Source of the DNA: Paludibacteraceae bacterium
GTDB lineage: Bacteria; Bacteroidota; Bacteroidia; Bacteroidales; Paludibacteraceae
DNA length: 38,081 nt
Direction: 5' to 3'
Assembly: GCA_024683975.1 (NCBI GenBank)
Contig: JAIKXR010000078.1
Span: 1-38,081 of the forward strand
Shown here piece after piece: positions 17,578-24,625 of the stretch. The number at the start of each line of letters is the position of its first letter. Within the stretch, counting starts at the first letter, position 1. Under the pieces are notes generated by a model. That model saw only the letters and a list, made by a program, of their open reading frames with translations, was not told where the DNA came from and searched no databases. A program made the translations under genes and the position numbers.

Positions 17578-19236
17578 ATGAAAAAGAACATTATTTTGAC
17601 CCTTGCAGCCACGGCATTTGTCCTGACCGCATGTGAGCAGGATTTCTTGGAGCGTTATCCTGAGGGCGGTACTATACGTCAGGATCAGTATGAGAAGCTT
17701 GACAACCAAATGGAAGGTTCGGTTCGCGGTATGTACTCACGTATATATACGATGGGCGGCAGCAGCCACGATGAATTTGGCAAGCGCAGTATTGACCTTT
17801 GGGGCGACATATTGGCATCGGATATAGCTGTGACCGGTAAGACTTACGGATGGCTATATACGGACGAGCAGATGCTTACCACTAACCGTACAGGAACCAT
17901 TTGGGGACACTATTACAGCCAGATACACAATATCAACTCGACAATCAATGCGTTCAAGAACAGCAACAATTTCTTAAGCGTATTGGAAGAGAAAGGGTGG
18001 CCTTCGGAGATGACGGCCGCCGGAATGAAGAAAGCCCAGATAGACAGTGTATATAATAAGGCAGCATACTCGAATGCCCTTTATTACGCGCAGGTGCTTG
18101 GAATGAGAGGATATATTTATTCGCAGTTAGCCAAATTCTACACACCTGTTCGTGAGAGCGAGCGTTTCTTGGCAGACTCATTGGGTAATTTCGACTGCAT
18201 ACCGTTATATTTGGAAGACAATATGGATACGGCGCAGCCTCTTTCGACATCTGCCGTGGTTTATAATCAGGCTTTCTCGGATCTGGAGATGTCAATCAAG
18301 TTGTTTGAGGAGTTCGGAGCGAACTACACACGTAGCAGCAAACTTGAACTTGACCGTGAAGTAGTATGCGGCATATTGGCTTTGGCATACTTGAACGAGT
18401 GTGTATATCGTGTGGGAACCCCTCTTTATAGCGACCACGTAGACAAGGCACTGGCTAATGCCGAGAAGGTAATTAACAGCAACAAATATCAGATACTGAA
18501 AGAGGACCGGTTGCTTACGACCGGCTTTAATGATGTGACAGATCCGGGTTGGATATGGGGTCAGGATGTCACGATTGAGACGAGTGGTGGTTTGAAGAGC
18601 TGGTTTGGTCAGGTGGATATTCATTCTTACAGTTACGCATGGGCTGGTGACACGAAAGTTATTGACGGGGAATTGCGTGAGAAGATGCAAGATTGGGACA
18701 AGAGAAGTAAATGGTTCAACGACGGAAAAGCCAACAGCATCTACATGGGTTGTCCTGACGGCAAGTTCTTCTCTGCGCAGAACCCTCATTCCACTGATGC
18801 AGACGACATCGACCGCGACTGGTTGAGCGATGATGTGTTTATGCGTATAGAGTCTATGTACCTGATTGCAGCAGAGGCCAACTGGCGTCTCGGCAAATAT
18901 ACGCAGGCGGCCTCATATTTGACCACAATTACTGACCAACGCTTAGATACGGCCAATAATGCCATTGGGAAGTTGGCGTATATTAATTTCCTGGCAGGTT
19001 TGACTTCGGAAAACACATTGAAGGAGGCTATTGTATATAACTGGCGTATTGAGATGTGGGGTGAAGGTTACGGTCTTGACACGTTCCGTCGTTTTGGAGA
19101 GAGTCGCAAGCGCGGCCGTAACCATATCTCTGCCCCGGGAAATGAGATTAAACCGAAAGAAACATACTACAATTTCACTATCCCTTCGTCGGAGAGTACG
19201 TATAATCCTTATTTGAGAGATACGAAAAAGAATTAA
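17578..19236 (+). CDS. SusD/RagB-family surface lipoprotein
   Basis: Substrate-binding lid of the SusCD importer, anchored to the outer membrane by lipid. The 552-residue protein has a lipoprotein signal with lipobox LTAC (Cys19), then the SusD-like N-terminal helices and TPR-like repeats, including YYAQVLGMRGYIYSQLAKFY (about 170-190), and a C-terminal RagB domain with MRIESMYLIAAEANWRLG and the closing NPYL. The ATG at 17578 is preferred over an upstream TTG because it starts the signal peptide directly and follows a purine-rich stretch. It is cotranscribed with the SusC gene. Confidence 0.94.
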   Translation: MKKNIILTLAATAFVLTACEQDFLERYPEGGTIRQDQYEKLDNQMEGSVRGMYSRIYTMGGSSHDEFGKRSIDLWGDILASDIAVTGKTYGWLYTDEQMLTTNRTGTIWGHYYSQIHNINSTINAFKNSNNFLSVLEEKGWPSEMTAAGMKKAQIDSVYNKAAYSNALYYAQVLGMRGYIYSQLAKFYTPVRESERFLADSLGNFDCIPLYLEDNMDTAQPLSTSAVVYNQAFSDLEMSIKLFEEFGANYTRSSKLELDREVVCGILALAYLNECVYRVGTPLYSDHVDKALANAEKVINSNKYQILKEDRLLTTGFNDVTDPGWIWGQDVTIETSGGLKSWFGQVDIHSYSYAWAGDTKVIDGELREKMQDWDKRSKWFNDGKANSIYMGCPDGKFFSAQNPHSTDADDIDRDWLSDDVFMRIESMYLIAAEANWRLGKYTQAASYLTTITDQRLDTANNAIGKLAYINFLAGLTSENTLKEAIVYNWRIEMWGEGYGLDTFRRFGESRKRGRNHISAPGNEIKPKETYYNFTIPSSESTYNPYLRDTKKN

Positions 19237-19254
19237 AACACAGACTAACGCAGT

Positions 19255-19271
19255 GTAAGTTATAAACTTAC
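19255..19271. repeat. Palindrome between susD-like gene and third lipoprotein gene
   Basis: GTAAGTT ATA AACTTAC, a perfect 7-base-arm inverted repeat in the 106-base gap. The stem is AT-rich and weak. It may be an mRNA hairpin that sets relative expression, or chance. Confidence 0.35.
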
Positions 19272-19342
19272 GCGGATTAGTAAGCAACGAAAGAATTGTA
19301 AAAAGATAATTAACCATAAAACTCAACAAAAATTAAAAGTCT

Positions 19343-20575
19343 ATGAAAAAAATCCTATTTGGAGTATTTGCACTCCTTCTTGTAGTCGCTACCGGCTGCA
19401 AAAAAACAGAGAAAGAAGAAACAACTTCTTTGTCATTGAGTAAGAGCGGCGTTAAGATGGCTATCACTACCTATGATAGCGAGAAGAGCGCAGAGGTTGC
19501 CACAACCGACCGTTTCACAATCACGCCGAAAGACGGGACATACGAGATTACTGCTTCTGTGGATGACATTGTAACTTGGAAAATCTCTAAGAACGTTGTC
19601 ACTTTGACCGCAGTCAACGAGGGTAGTACCCAACTTACAATTACCGAAACAAAGAGCAAAGCAACCGCCACCTACAGTGTAGAGGTAGTATCTGTGATTG
19701 AGAGTCTGTCGTTTACGCAGGCAACTGTATCGTATCCTACCGGTGCTGAGTATCTTGCGACATTGGATACGGTAGACAGCGTGTTCACGTGGACAAAAGA
19801 AAATGGCGAGCAGGTAGCACTTCGTGCCTTCTTGGTAGATGCTACGGTTGAATTGTATTCAGACGGTTTCTTCATCAATGACAACGGTGAGTATGCAGGT
19901 TCGGCAGTAGGTTATATTGCTACATTCCCTGCCAAGGCATGGTTTGCCCCCGAAGGTATGAACGCTGACCGTGGTTGGGAGTCTTCAGCTTCTCTTTCAA
20001 CAGGCGTATGGAGTACACAGAGTACAGGCAAGTCAAAAGTGATGACCCCCGGCACGTTCACCAATGGTGCTGAAGCATTTGATCACGTCAAGACCGCTAT
20101 TGAGAATTTCAACATTTACATGGCCGAAGAGAACGAGGCAGCATTGGAGACTTTCCGTAAAGAGATGACACTTGCCGACACAATGGCATTCCATGGCGCA
20201 CAATTGATTCGTATGATATATATGCCTTTAGCGGGTGGTTATGGTTACGACTATATGCCTGCGGCAGTTATTCCTGCCGGTTTGATGCAGTTGGCATGGA
20301 ACGATAATTCGATGTATATGTACAGTGTTCCCGGTGCTGAGATGTATCTTGATCCGCTCCTTGGCGATAACGGTTGGGGTGTGAAAGTTGAGTTGAACGA
20401 GATTTCACAACAATACACACTGAAGAGTACCGGCTTTGAGTTTGGCAAGCAGATTCACTATCGTCATACCCCCACATCCGGTGATGATGATGAGGCAGCT
20501 CCCGCCCGCAAGGCGATGCAGTTTGACCGTCACGTGCTGAACTTCAAACCGAAGAACGCTTTTCCTCTTCGCTAA
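19343..20575 (+). CDS. Predicted lipoprotein of the SusCD locus, family not recognised
   Basis: Third gene of the SusCD unit. The 410-residue protein has a lipoprotein signal with lipobox ATGC (Cys19). Residues about 30-115 look like a bacterial Ig-like (Big_2/BACON-type) domain, with alternating beta strands and the pattern VTWKISKNVVTLTAVNEGST. The remainder, rich in Tyr, Met and aromatic residues (GGYGYDYMP at about 295), matches nothing I know. By analogy with SusE/F-type proteins it is likely a surface-exposed binding protein for the transported ligand. It is followed by a strong terminator. Confidence 0.85.
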   Translation: MKKILFGVFALLLVVATGCKKTEKEETTSLSLSKSGVKMAITTYDSEKSAEVATTDRFTITPKDGTYEITASVDDIVTWKISKNVVTLTAVNEGSTQLTITETKSKATATYSVEVVSVIESLSFTQATVSYPTGAEYLATLDTVDSVFTWTKENGEQVALRAFLVDATVELYSDGFFINDNGEYAGSAVGYIATFPAKAWFAPEGMNADRGWESSASLSTGVWSTQSTGKSKVMTPGTFTNGAEAFDHVKTAIENFNIYMAEENEAALETFRKEMTLADTMAFHGAQLIRMIYMPLAGGYGYDYMPAAVIPAGLMQLAWNDNSMYMYSVPGAEMYLDPLLGDNGWGVKVELNEISQQYTLKSTGFEFGKQIHYRHTPTSGDDDEAAPARKAMQFDRHVLNFKPKNAFPLR

Positions 20576-20620
20576 TCAGATGGTAAGGAAATAATATATG
20601 CAAGACATATAACCGAACAA

Positions 20621-20660
20621 AGACAACCGGCTGTCAACAAACGACAGCCGGTTGTCTTTA
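20621..20660. terminator. Strong bidirectional terminator
   Basis: Perfect 15-base arms AGACAACCGGCTGTC and GACAGCCGGTTGTCT with a 7-base loop, followed by a short T stretch on plus and TTGTT on minus. It lies between the convergent lipoprotein gene (plus) and the DUF486 gene (minus), so it probably ends both transcripts. Confidence 0.88.
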
Positions 20661-20685
20661 AATATTGCGTGCGAGAAATGCAGTT

Positions 20686-21057
20686 TTATTCAAAACCGAA
20701 GACGAAATAGACGGCGAGGACGAGACAAAGAGCTGCTGCAAGATGATTCCAATGGAGTTGCATCTTAAAGGCAACCATAGAGAAAAGGACAAAAACGATG
20801 AGAGTGATAATCTCTTGAATTATTTTGAGTTGCATCAGATTGAAAGGTCCGCCGTTACCATCGAAACCAATACGATTGGCAGGCACTTGGAGGCAATACT
20901 CAAAAAAAGCTATTCCCCAGCTGAGCAAAATGACGCATATAAGCGGCCAATGCTGAAAACCTTCCAACTGGTTTAGTTTAAGATGACCGTACCACGCGAG
21001 TGTCATCAAGATGTTTGCAAAAAAGAGCAGAACGATAGTTTCAAGTCCTTGTAACAT
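20686..21057 (-). CDS. DMT-family membrane protein (DUF486)
   Basis: Small (123-residue) inner-membrane protein with four predicted transmembrane helices. It matches DUF486 through WYGHLK (23-28), FEY.LQVPANRIG (about 52-64), GGPFNLMQLKIIQE (about 69-82) and the C-terminal NHL...AVYFVFGF. The family belongs to the drug/metabolite transporter group, but its substrate and function are unknown. It follows ttcA by 55 bases on the same strand and shares the convergent terminator at 20621-20660. Confidence 0.88.
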   Translation of the reverse strand: MLQGLETIVLLFFANILMTLAWYGHLKLNQLEGFQHWPLICVILLSWGIAFFEYCLQVPANRIGFDGNGGPFNLMQLKIIQEIITLIVFVLFSMVAFKMQLHWNHLAAALCLVLAVYFVFGFE

Positions 21058-21060
21058 TTG

Positions 21061-21135
21061 GTGTTTATGGGTTTATGAGAGTTTATGGTTGGTTTAATTG
21101 GTATATTGAAGTTTATGAGTTTATGGATGGTTTAG
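21061..21135. repeat. Repeated GTTTATG motifs at 8-11 base spacing
   Basis: Bases 21061-21135 carry about seven copies of GTTTA or GTTTATG at 21063, 21071, 21081, 21092, 21111, 21119 and 21130. They cover the gap between ttcA and the DUF486 gene and the last codons of ttcA. The spacing is irregular, so this looks like slippage-derived simple sequence rather than an ordered array. Confidence 0.4.
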
Positions 21136-21841
21136 GAATTTGTCTGAGCAGGGCGTTGGTAAGTGATGAGCGTACGTCAGGGTTGAGTGTTTGCAGTTGG
21201 CTGAGAAGTTGTTGCATGCGGTGACGGTTGGTAAGGTTTTCATATTCACAGGTCAGTTTTTGCGTTTGGTAGTTTCTTAATTCCGCATAGTATATGATGT
21301 CTTTTTCGGGAATATACCACATTGGCCGGATAAGCGAGAGGGGCATTTTATCCAATTTCAAGAGCGGCGGTATAGAAGTGGCGCGTCCTTCATAGACAAG
21401 ATTCATAAGCAAAGTATGGAGGACATCATCCTGGTGGTGGCCGAAAGCTATTTTGTTGCAGCCTACATCTTGCGCCACTTGCAAGAGTGCCTTGCGACGA
21501 TACCACGCGCAGAGGAAGCAGGGAGATTTTTTTTCTTCACCAATTATTTTAGCGTCACGAATAATGAGAGGCACACCGGCTTGTTCGCAAAAGAGTTGCA
21601 GTTGTGAGAGGTCAGTCAGGTATTTTCGTTGCGACATACGTACATGTACGGCGGTCACTTTGATTGCAGGTTTATATATGTGCGCTTGTCTGCCTAAGAG
21701 TTCCGTCAGTAGCAGGCTGTCTTTTCCTCCGCTGAGTCCAATGAGAACGTGGTCACCGTCGGCAAGCAGTTGCCAATCGGCGCAAGCTTTGTGGAAGAGC
21801 CTCCAAAGCCTGTTTTGAGATATTTTCACCTGATTATCCAT
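21113..21841 (-). CDS. ttcA: TtcA-family tRNA 2-thiocytidine synthetase
   Basis: Adenylates and thiolates cytidine 32 of certain tRNAs. The 242-residue protein has the PP-loop SGGKDS at 37-42, the Fe-S ligands CFLC (Cys108, Cys111) and a third candidate ligand, Cys198, in KLTCEYE, matching the three-cysteine arrangement of TtcA. GHHQDD at 134-139 is the conserved TilS/TtcA motif. The absence of the TilS C-terminal domain argues against lysidine synthase. The gene starts seven bases after the T-run of the terminator-like hairpin of tRNA-Met, so its transcription probably depends on read-through. Confidence 0.88.
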   Translation of the reverse strand: MDNQVKISQNRLWRLFHKACADWQLLADGDHVLIGLSGGKDSLLLTELLGRQAHIYKPAIKVTAVHVRMSQRKYLTDLSQLQLFCEQAGVPLIIRDAKIIGEEKKSPCFLCAWYRRKALLQVAQDVGCNKIAFGHHQDDVLHTLLMNLVYEGRATSIPPLLKLDKMPLSLIRPMWYIPEKDIIYYAELRNYQTQKLTCEYENLTNRHRMQQLLSQLQTLNPDVRSSLTNALLRQIPKPSINS

Positions 21842-21847
21842 TAGGAG

Positions 21848-21881
21848 TAAAAAAAGACAGCCGTAGTAAAAGCGGCTATCT
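21848..21881 (-). terminator. Terminator-like hairpin between tRNA-Met and ttcA
   Basis: On the minus strand AGATAGCCG and CGGCTGTCT (one G-U pair) enclose a 9-base loop, followed by seven T. It lies just after tRNA-Met and just before the ttcA start codon, so it would reduce but perhaps not abolish read-through into ttcA. Confidence 0.8.
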
Positions 21882-21887
21882 TAACGG

Positions 21888-21961
21888 TAGCGGGGCCCGG
21901 GATTGAACCGGGGACCTCATGATTATGAATCATGCGCTCTAACCAGCTGAGCTACCCCGCC
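21888..21961 (-). tRNA. tRNA-Met (anticodon CAT), elongator type
   Basis: The reverse strand folds into a cloverleaf: acceptor GGCGGGG/CCCCGCT (one G-U pair), D arm GCTC/GAGC, anticodon stem CATGA/TCATG with loop TTCATAA (anticodon CAT), T arm CCCGG/CCGGG, discriminator A. CCA is not fully encoded. The same anticodon serves the lysidine-modified tRNA-Ile2; the body looks like elongator Met, but I cannot exclude Ile2. Confidence 0.88.
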
Positions 21962-22014
21962 AAACTTCCGCTCTTCAGTAAAACACCATCAAAACTTTTG
22001 AACGAAAGCGGCGA

Positions 22015-22046
22015 CAAAAGTACGGTGTATTTTTCAGACTGCCAAA
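22015..22046 (-). promoter_or_regulatory. Promoter for tRNA-Met (and probably ttcA)
   Basis: Minus strand: TTTG (22046-22043), 20 bases, TACTTTTG (22022-22015). The -7 box is about 54 bases from the tRNA 5' end. It is divergent from the rpsU promoter, with 28 bases between the two -33 boxes. Confidence 0.8.
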
Positions 22047-22074
22047 CTATTTTGCAAAATTTTTCCATTTTTTG

Positions 22075-22105
22075 TTGTACAGATAAAAATAGTGCCGTAC
22101 TTTTG
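22075..22105 (+). promoter_or_regulatory. Promoter for rpsU
   Basis: TTG at 22075-22077, 20 bases, TACTTTTG at 22098-22105. The predicted start near 22112 gives a leader of about 105 bases before the rpsU ATG. Confidence 0.8.
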
Positions 22106-22200
22106 CGGGCTGAAAAGGTCAGGCGGAAGACATAAACATCCGCTATCGGCAATCCGGCATCAACGCAAAATCAAGAAAAGAGGGTCGGTGAGCCACAAAG

Positions 22201-22210
22201 AAAGGAGGTG
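22201..22210 (+). promoter_or_regulatory. Strong Shine-Dalgarno site of rpsU
   Basis: AAAGGAGGTG lies eight bases (from AGGAGG) before the ATG at 22217. It is the only near-perfect Shine-Dalgarno sequence I saw before a gene in the window. It fits published work that bS21 controls anti-Shine-Dalgarno access in Bacteroidota and that rpsU is one of the few genes using a strong site. Confidence 0.85.
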
Positions 22211-22216
22211 CATAAA

Positions 22217-22411
22217 ATGATCGTAGTTCCCGTAAAAGAAGGAGAGAACATCGAGCGTGCGATTAAGAAGTTCAAACGCAAGTTCGACAAGACCGGCGTG
22301 ATAAAAGAACTCCGCCGTCGTCAGCAATTTGACAAGCCGAGTGAGATCAAACGTGCGAAAATGCAACATGCAATCTACGTTCAGCAGATGCATGCTCACG
22401 ATGATATGTAA
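22217..22411 (+). CDS. rpsU: 30S ribosomal protein bS21
   Basis: Small basic ribosomal protein (64 residues) near the 3' end of 16S rRNA on the 30S platform. The start MIVVPVKEGENIERAIKKFK and the basic RKFDKTGVIKELRRRQQF stretch are typical. The ATG at 22217 is set by the strong Shine-Dalgarno site; an in-frame GTG at 22208 would overlap it and is rejected. Monocistronic, with its own promoter and a terminator 32 bases after the stop. Known Bacteroidota biology suggests autoregulation through the Shine-Dalgarno site, which I infer and do not see directly. Confidence 0.95.
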   Translation: MIVVPVKEGENIERAIKKFKRKFDKTGVIKELRRRQQFDKPSEIKRAKMQHAIYVQQMHAHDDM

Positions 22412-22426
22412 TCATTTTCGCAAAGA

Positions 22427-22458
22427 TTTATGTTAATCAAAGAAAAAGCGTACTTTTG
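22427..22458 (+). promoter_or_regulatory. Candidate promoter for panC, overlapping the rpsU terminator
   Basis: TTTA (22427-22430; consensus TTTG), 20 bases, TACTTTTG (22451-22458). The -7 box forms part of the stem and loop of the rpsU terminator. Transcription would start near 22465, about 105 bases before the panC ATG. The -33 mismatch lowers confidence. Confidence 0.45.
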
Positions 22459-22470
22459 TACGCTTTTTTT
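22443..22470 (+). terminator. rpsU terminator
   Basis: AAAAAGCGTAC, a TTTT loop, then GTACGCTTTTT continuing into further T: a rho-independent terminator 32 bases after the rpsU stop. Confidence 0.85.
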
Positions 22471-22500
22471 ACAGACATATGTAAAAAGAGAGGATGAACT

Positions 22501-22524
22501 TCTTTCACATTTCAGTGAAAGAAA
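22501..22524 (+). repeat. Hairpin in the panC leader
   Basis: TTCTTTCAC and GTGAAAGAA with a 6-base loop, perfect 9-base arms, 46 bases before the panC ATG. An A-run, not a T-run, follows on the plus strand, so it is not a terminator in that direction. Function unknown. Confidence 0.4.
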
Positions 22525-22569
22525 AAAAAACATACATGAATGTCGGGCGGATAACAAACACAATATATT

Positions 22570-23424
22570 ATGCAAATAATAACAAAGAAAGAAGAGTTGC
22601 AGCTTTGTGTTGCGGCTTGCAAGAAGGAAGGGAAGAGCATAGGGCTGGTACCGACAATGGGTGCTTTGCATGAGGGTCATGCGTCGTTAGTGAGGCGTGC
22701 AGTGAGCGATAACGATGTATGTATAGTGTCGGTTTTTGTCAATCCGACGCAGTTTAACAACAAAGAGGATTTAGCCCTTTACCCCCGTGATTTAGAGCGT
22801 GATGCGAAGATGTTGAGCGGTATAGGCGCTACGTATGTTTTTGCTCCGACCCCTGAAGAGATGTACACGTCAGAGGAGATGGAAAAACCTTTTGAGTTCG
22901 ATTTCGGGGGGTTAGACAAGGTTATGGAGGGAAAGATGCGTCCCGGTCATTTCAACGGTGTGGTGCAGGTGGTCAGCCGTTTGTTTTACCTTACGCAACC
23001 AGACAAGGCATACTTTGGTGAGAAAGATTTTCAACAGCTTGCAATTATACGTTTTATGGTAGAGCGTAGCGCGTTAGCCGGAAGTTTCGGCAACTTGCGG
23101 ATTGTGGGTTGTCCAATAGTGCGTGAGGAGTCGGGATTGGCACTTTCGAGCCGCAACGAAAGACTTTCTGCTGAAGAAAAGGCAACGGCACTTGCTATTT
23201 CGAGGACTCTTCGTGACAGCGTGGAATGGTCTGAAAAAGGGAGCGTAAAGGAAGTTGAGAAGCGAGTGACCGATGCTATCAACGCAGTAGAGGGATTAGA
23301 AGTGGAGTACTATGAGATTGTGGATAAAACGACCTTATTGCCGACGGATAGTTTTTCGAATGCGATAGGTTGCGTGACCGTTTATTGCGGGAAGGTAAGG
23401 CTGATAGACAATATTCAGTATTGA
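22570..23424 (+). CDS. panC: Pantothenate synthetase
   Basis: Joins pantoate and beta-alanine using ATP to make pantothenate, upstream of CoA. The 284-residue protein is full length with VPTMGALHEGH (His34 and His37 of the HxGH nucleotidyl-transfer motif), VSVFVNPTQF and YFGEKDFQQLAIIR. The later CoA gene coaE is about 10 kb downstream in a different unit. pdxB starts four bases after its stop, so the two vitamin genes are probably cotranscribed. Confidence 0.95.
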   Translation: MQIITKKEELQLCVAACKKEGKSIGLVPTMGALHEGHASLVRRAVSDNDVCIVSVFVNPTQFNNKEDLALYPRDLERDAKMLSGIGATYVFAPTPEEMYTSEEMEKPFEFDFGGLDKVMEGKMRPGHFNGVVQVVSRLFYLTQPDKAYFGEKDFQQLAIIRFMVERSALAGSFGNLRIVGCPIVREESGLALSSRNERLSAEEKATALAISRTLRDSVEWSEKGSVKEVEKRVTDAINAVEGLEVEYYEIVDKTTLLPTDSFSNAIGCVTVYCGKVRLIDNIQY

Positions 23425-23428
23425 GTTT

Positions 23429-24391
23429 GTGTATAAGATAGTTATAGACAAGTATATACCTTTTTTAGAGGGTGTGTTTGACGGGATTGGGGATGTTGTA
23501 CGCAAGTCACCCGAAGAGTTTACACCTGCGGCGGTCAGGGATGCCGATGTGCTGATTGTGCGTACGCGTACACGATGTGACGCGTCTTTGTTAGATGGTT
23601 CGAGTGTCAAGTTTATAGCCACGGCAACGATTGGTTATGACCACATAGATACGGGTTATTGTAAATCTCACGGTATAAGCTGGGCATCGTGTCCCGGTTG
23701 CAATGCACAAGCCGTTTGCGATTACGTGGAGGAAGTTCTGCATTACTGCGAACAGGTGATGAGCAAAAAGTTTCGTTCCATCGGTGTGGTTGGTGCTGGT
23801 AATGTAGGCAGTCTGGTAGTTCAGATGGCGAGGAACAAGGGTATGCGAGTGGTGGTTTGTGACCCGTTGAGAAATGATGAGGGATTTGTTTCCTCTCCCA
23901 TGGAGTCAATAGCTGAGTGTGATGTTGTCAGTTTTCACACGCCCCTGACACATGATGGCGAGTCACGGTATCCGACATATCGGTTGTGCGATGAAGCATT
24001 TTTGAGCGGATGTAAGCGTGACGCACTTATTATCAACGCTGCGAGAGGAGGGATAGTGGATGAAAAGGCATTATTGGAGAGCGGCAGGAAATGCGTGATT
24101 GACTGTTGGGAGTGTGAACCGCATATCAACAGAGAGTTATTGTTGTCAAGTAACACATTGTTGGCTTCATATCATATAGCGGGTTATTCTGCGCAGGGCA
24201 AATGGAACGCTTCGCAAAGGTGTGCGGATGCGGTATATAAGTGGGCTGGAAGATCTGAAAATCCTAACCTTCAGCCACTTGGAAAGGCGGAAGGCGACAA
24301 TGAAAGAGGCTGGTTAGCGCGAGTAAGCGAGCAACTAAAGGTTATGCCTGATGCTTTTGAAAAGTTAAGAAAAAACTATGTGTTGAGATGA
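23429..24391 (+). CDS. pdxB: Erythronate-4-phosphate dehydrogenase
   Basis: Oxidises 4-phosphoerythronate with NAD in the DXP-dependent branch of pyridoxal phosphate synthesis. The 320-residue D-2-hydroxyacid dehydrogenase shows ATATIGYDHIDT (65-76), the Rossmann loop GAGNVG (122-127), INAARGGIVDE and the C-terminal WECEP...YHIAGYS. It is shorter than E. coli PdxB (about 380), with a reduced C-terminal dimer domain. The start is a GTG four bases after the panC stop, matching the usual YKIVIDKYIPF opening. Dxs, encoded in the next unit, supplies deoxyxylulose phosphate to the same pathway. Confidence 0.9.
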   Translation: MYKIVIDKYIPFLEGVFDGIGDVVRKSPEEFTPAAVRDADVLIVRTRTRCDASLLDGSSVKFIATATIGYDHIDTGYCKSHGISWASCPGCNAQAVCDYVEEVLHYCEQVMSKKFRSIGVVGAGNVGSLVVQMARNKGMRVVVCDPLRNDEGFVSSPMESIAECDVVSFHTPLTHDGESRYPTYRLCDEAFLSGCKRDALIINAARGGIVDEKALLESGRKCVIDCWECEPHINRELLLSSNTLLASYHIAGYSAQGKWNASQRCADAVYKWAGRSENPNLQPLGKAEGDNERGWLARVSEQLKVMPDAFEKLRKNYVLR

Positions 24392-24498
24392 TTTCCTATT
24401 TAGGATTTTGTATCGGGAGAGAGGGTCGTTCTAAACAAATATAAAAATTTTCCGCTATTAATATGATTTCCCTTTGAAAGGTGGTTTCTGATTACGGT

Positions 24499-24531
24499 TG
24501 ACCGTCGGCTCACTGTCGGCTCACTGTCGGC
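24499..24531. repeat. 11-base tandem repeat, three units (locus L3)
   Basis: TGACCGTCGGC, then TCACTGTCGGC twice. The reverse complements of these exact units form locus L4 at 35484-35527. L3 lies in the 234-base gap between pdxB and the CDF gene, in which I found no clear promoter. Confidence 0.75.
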
Positions 24532-24625
24532 GTGGTACGCAAATGCATCCGGGCAAGTAACAGCAATAGTCAGACAAGTAAGTGACAACAATATTCAAAA
24601 TAAGCAACAATATACACAAGACAAT

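Noticed and set aside
21888..21961. tRNA-Ile2 (lysidine-type CAT anticodon)
   Set aside because: The body resembles elongator Met; not fully excluded without a tRNA model search.
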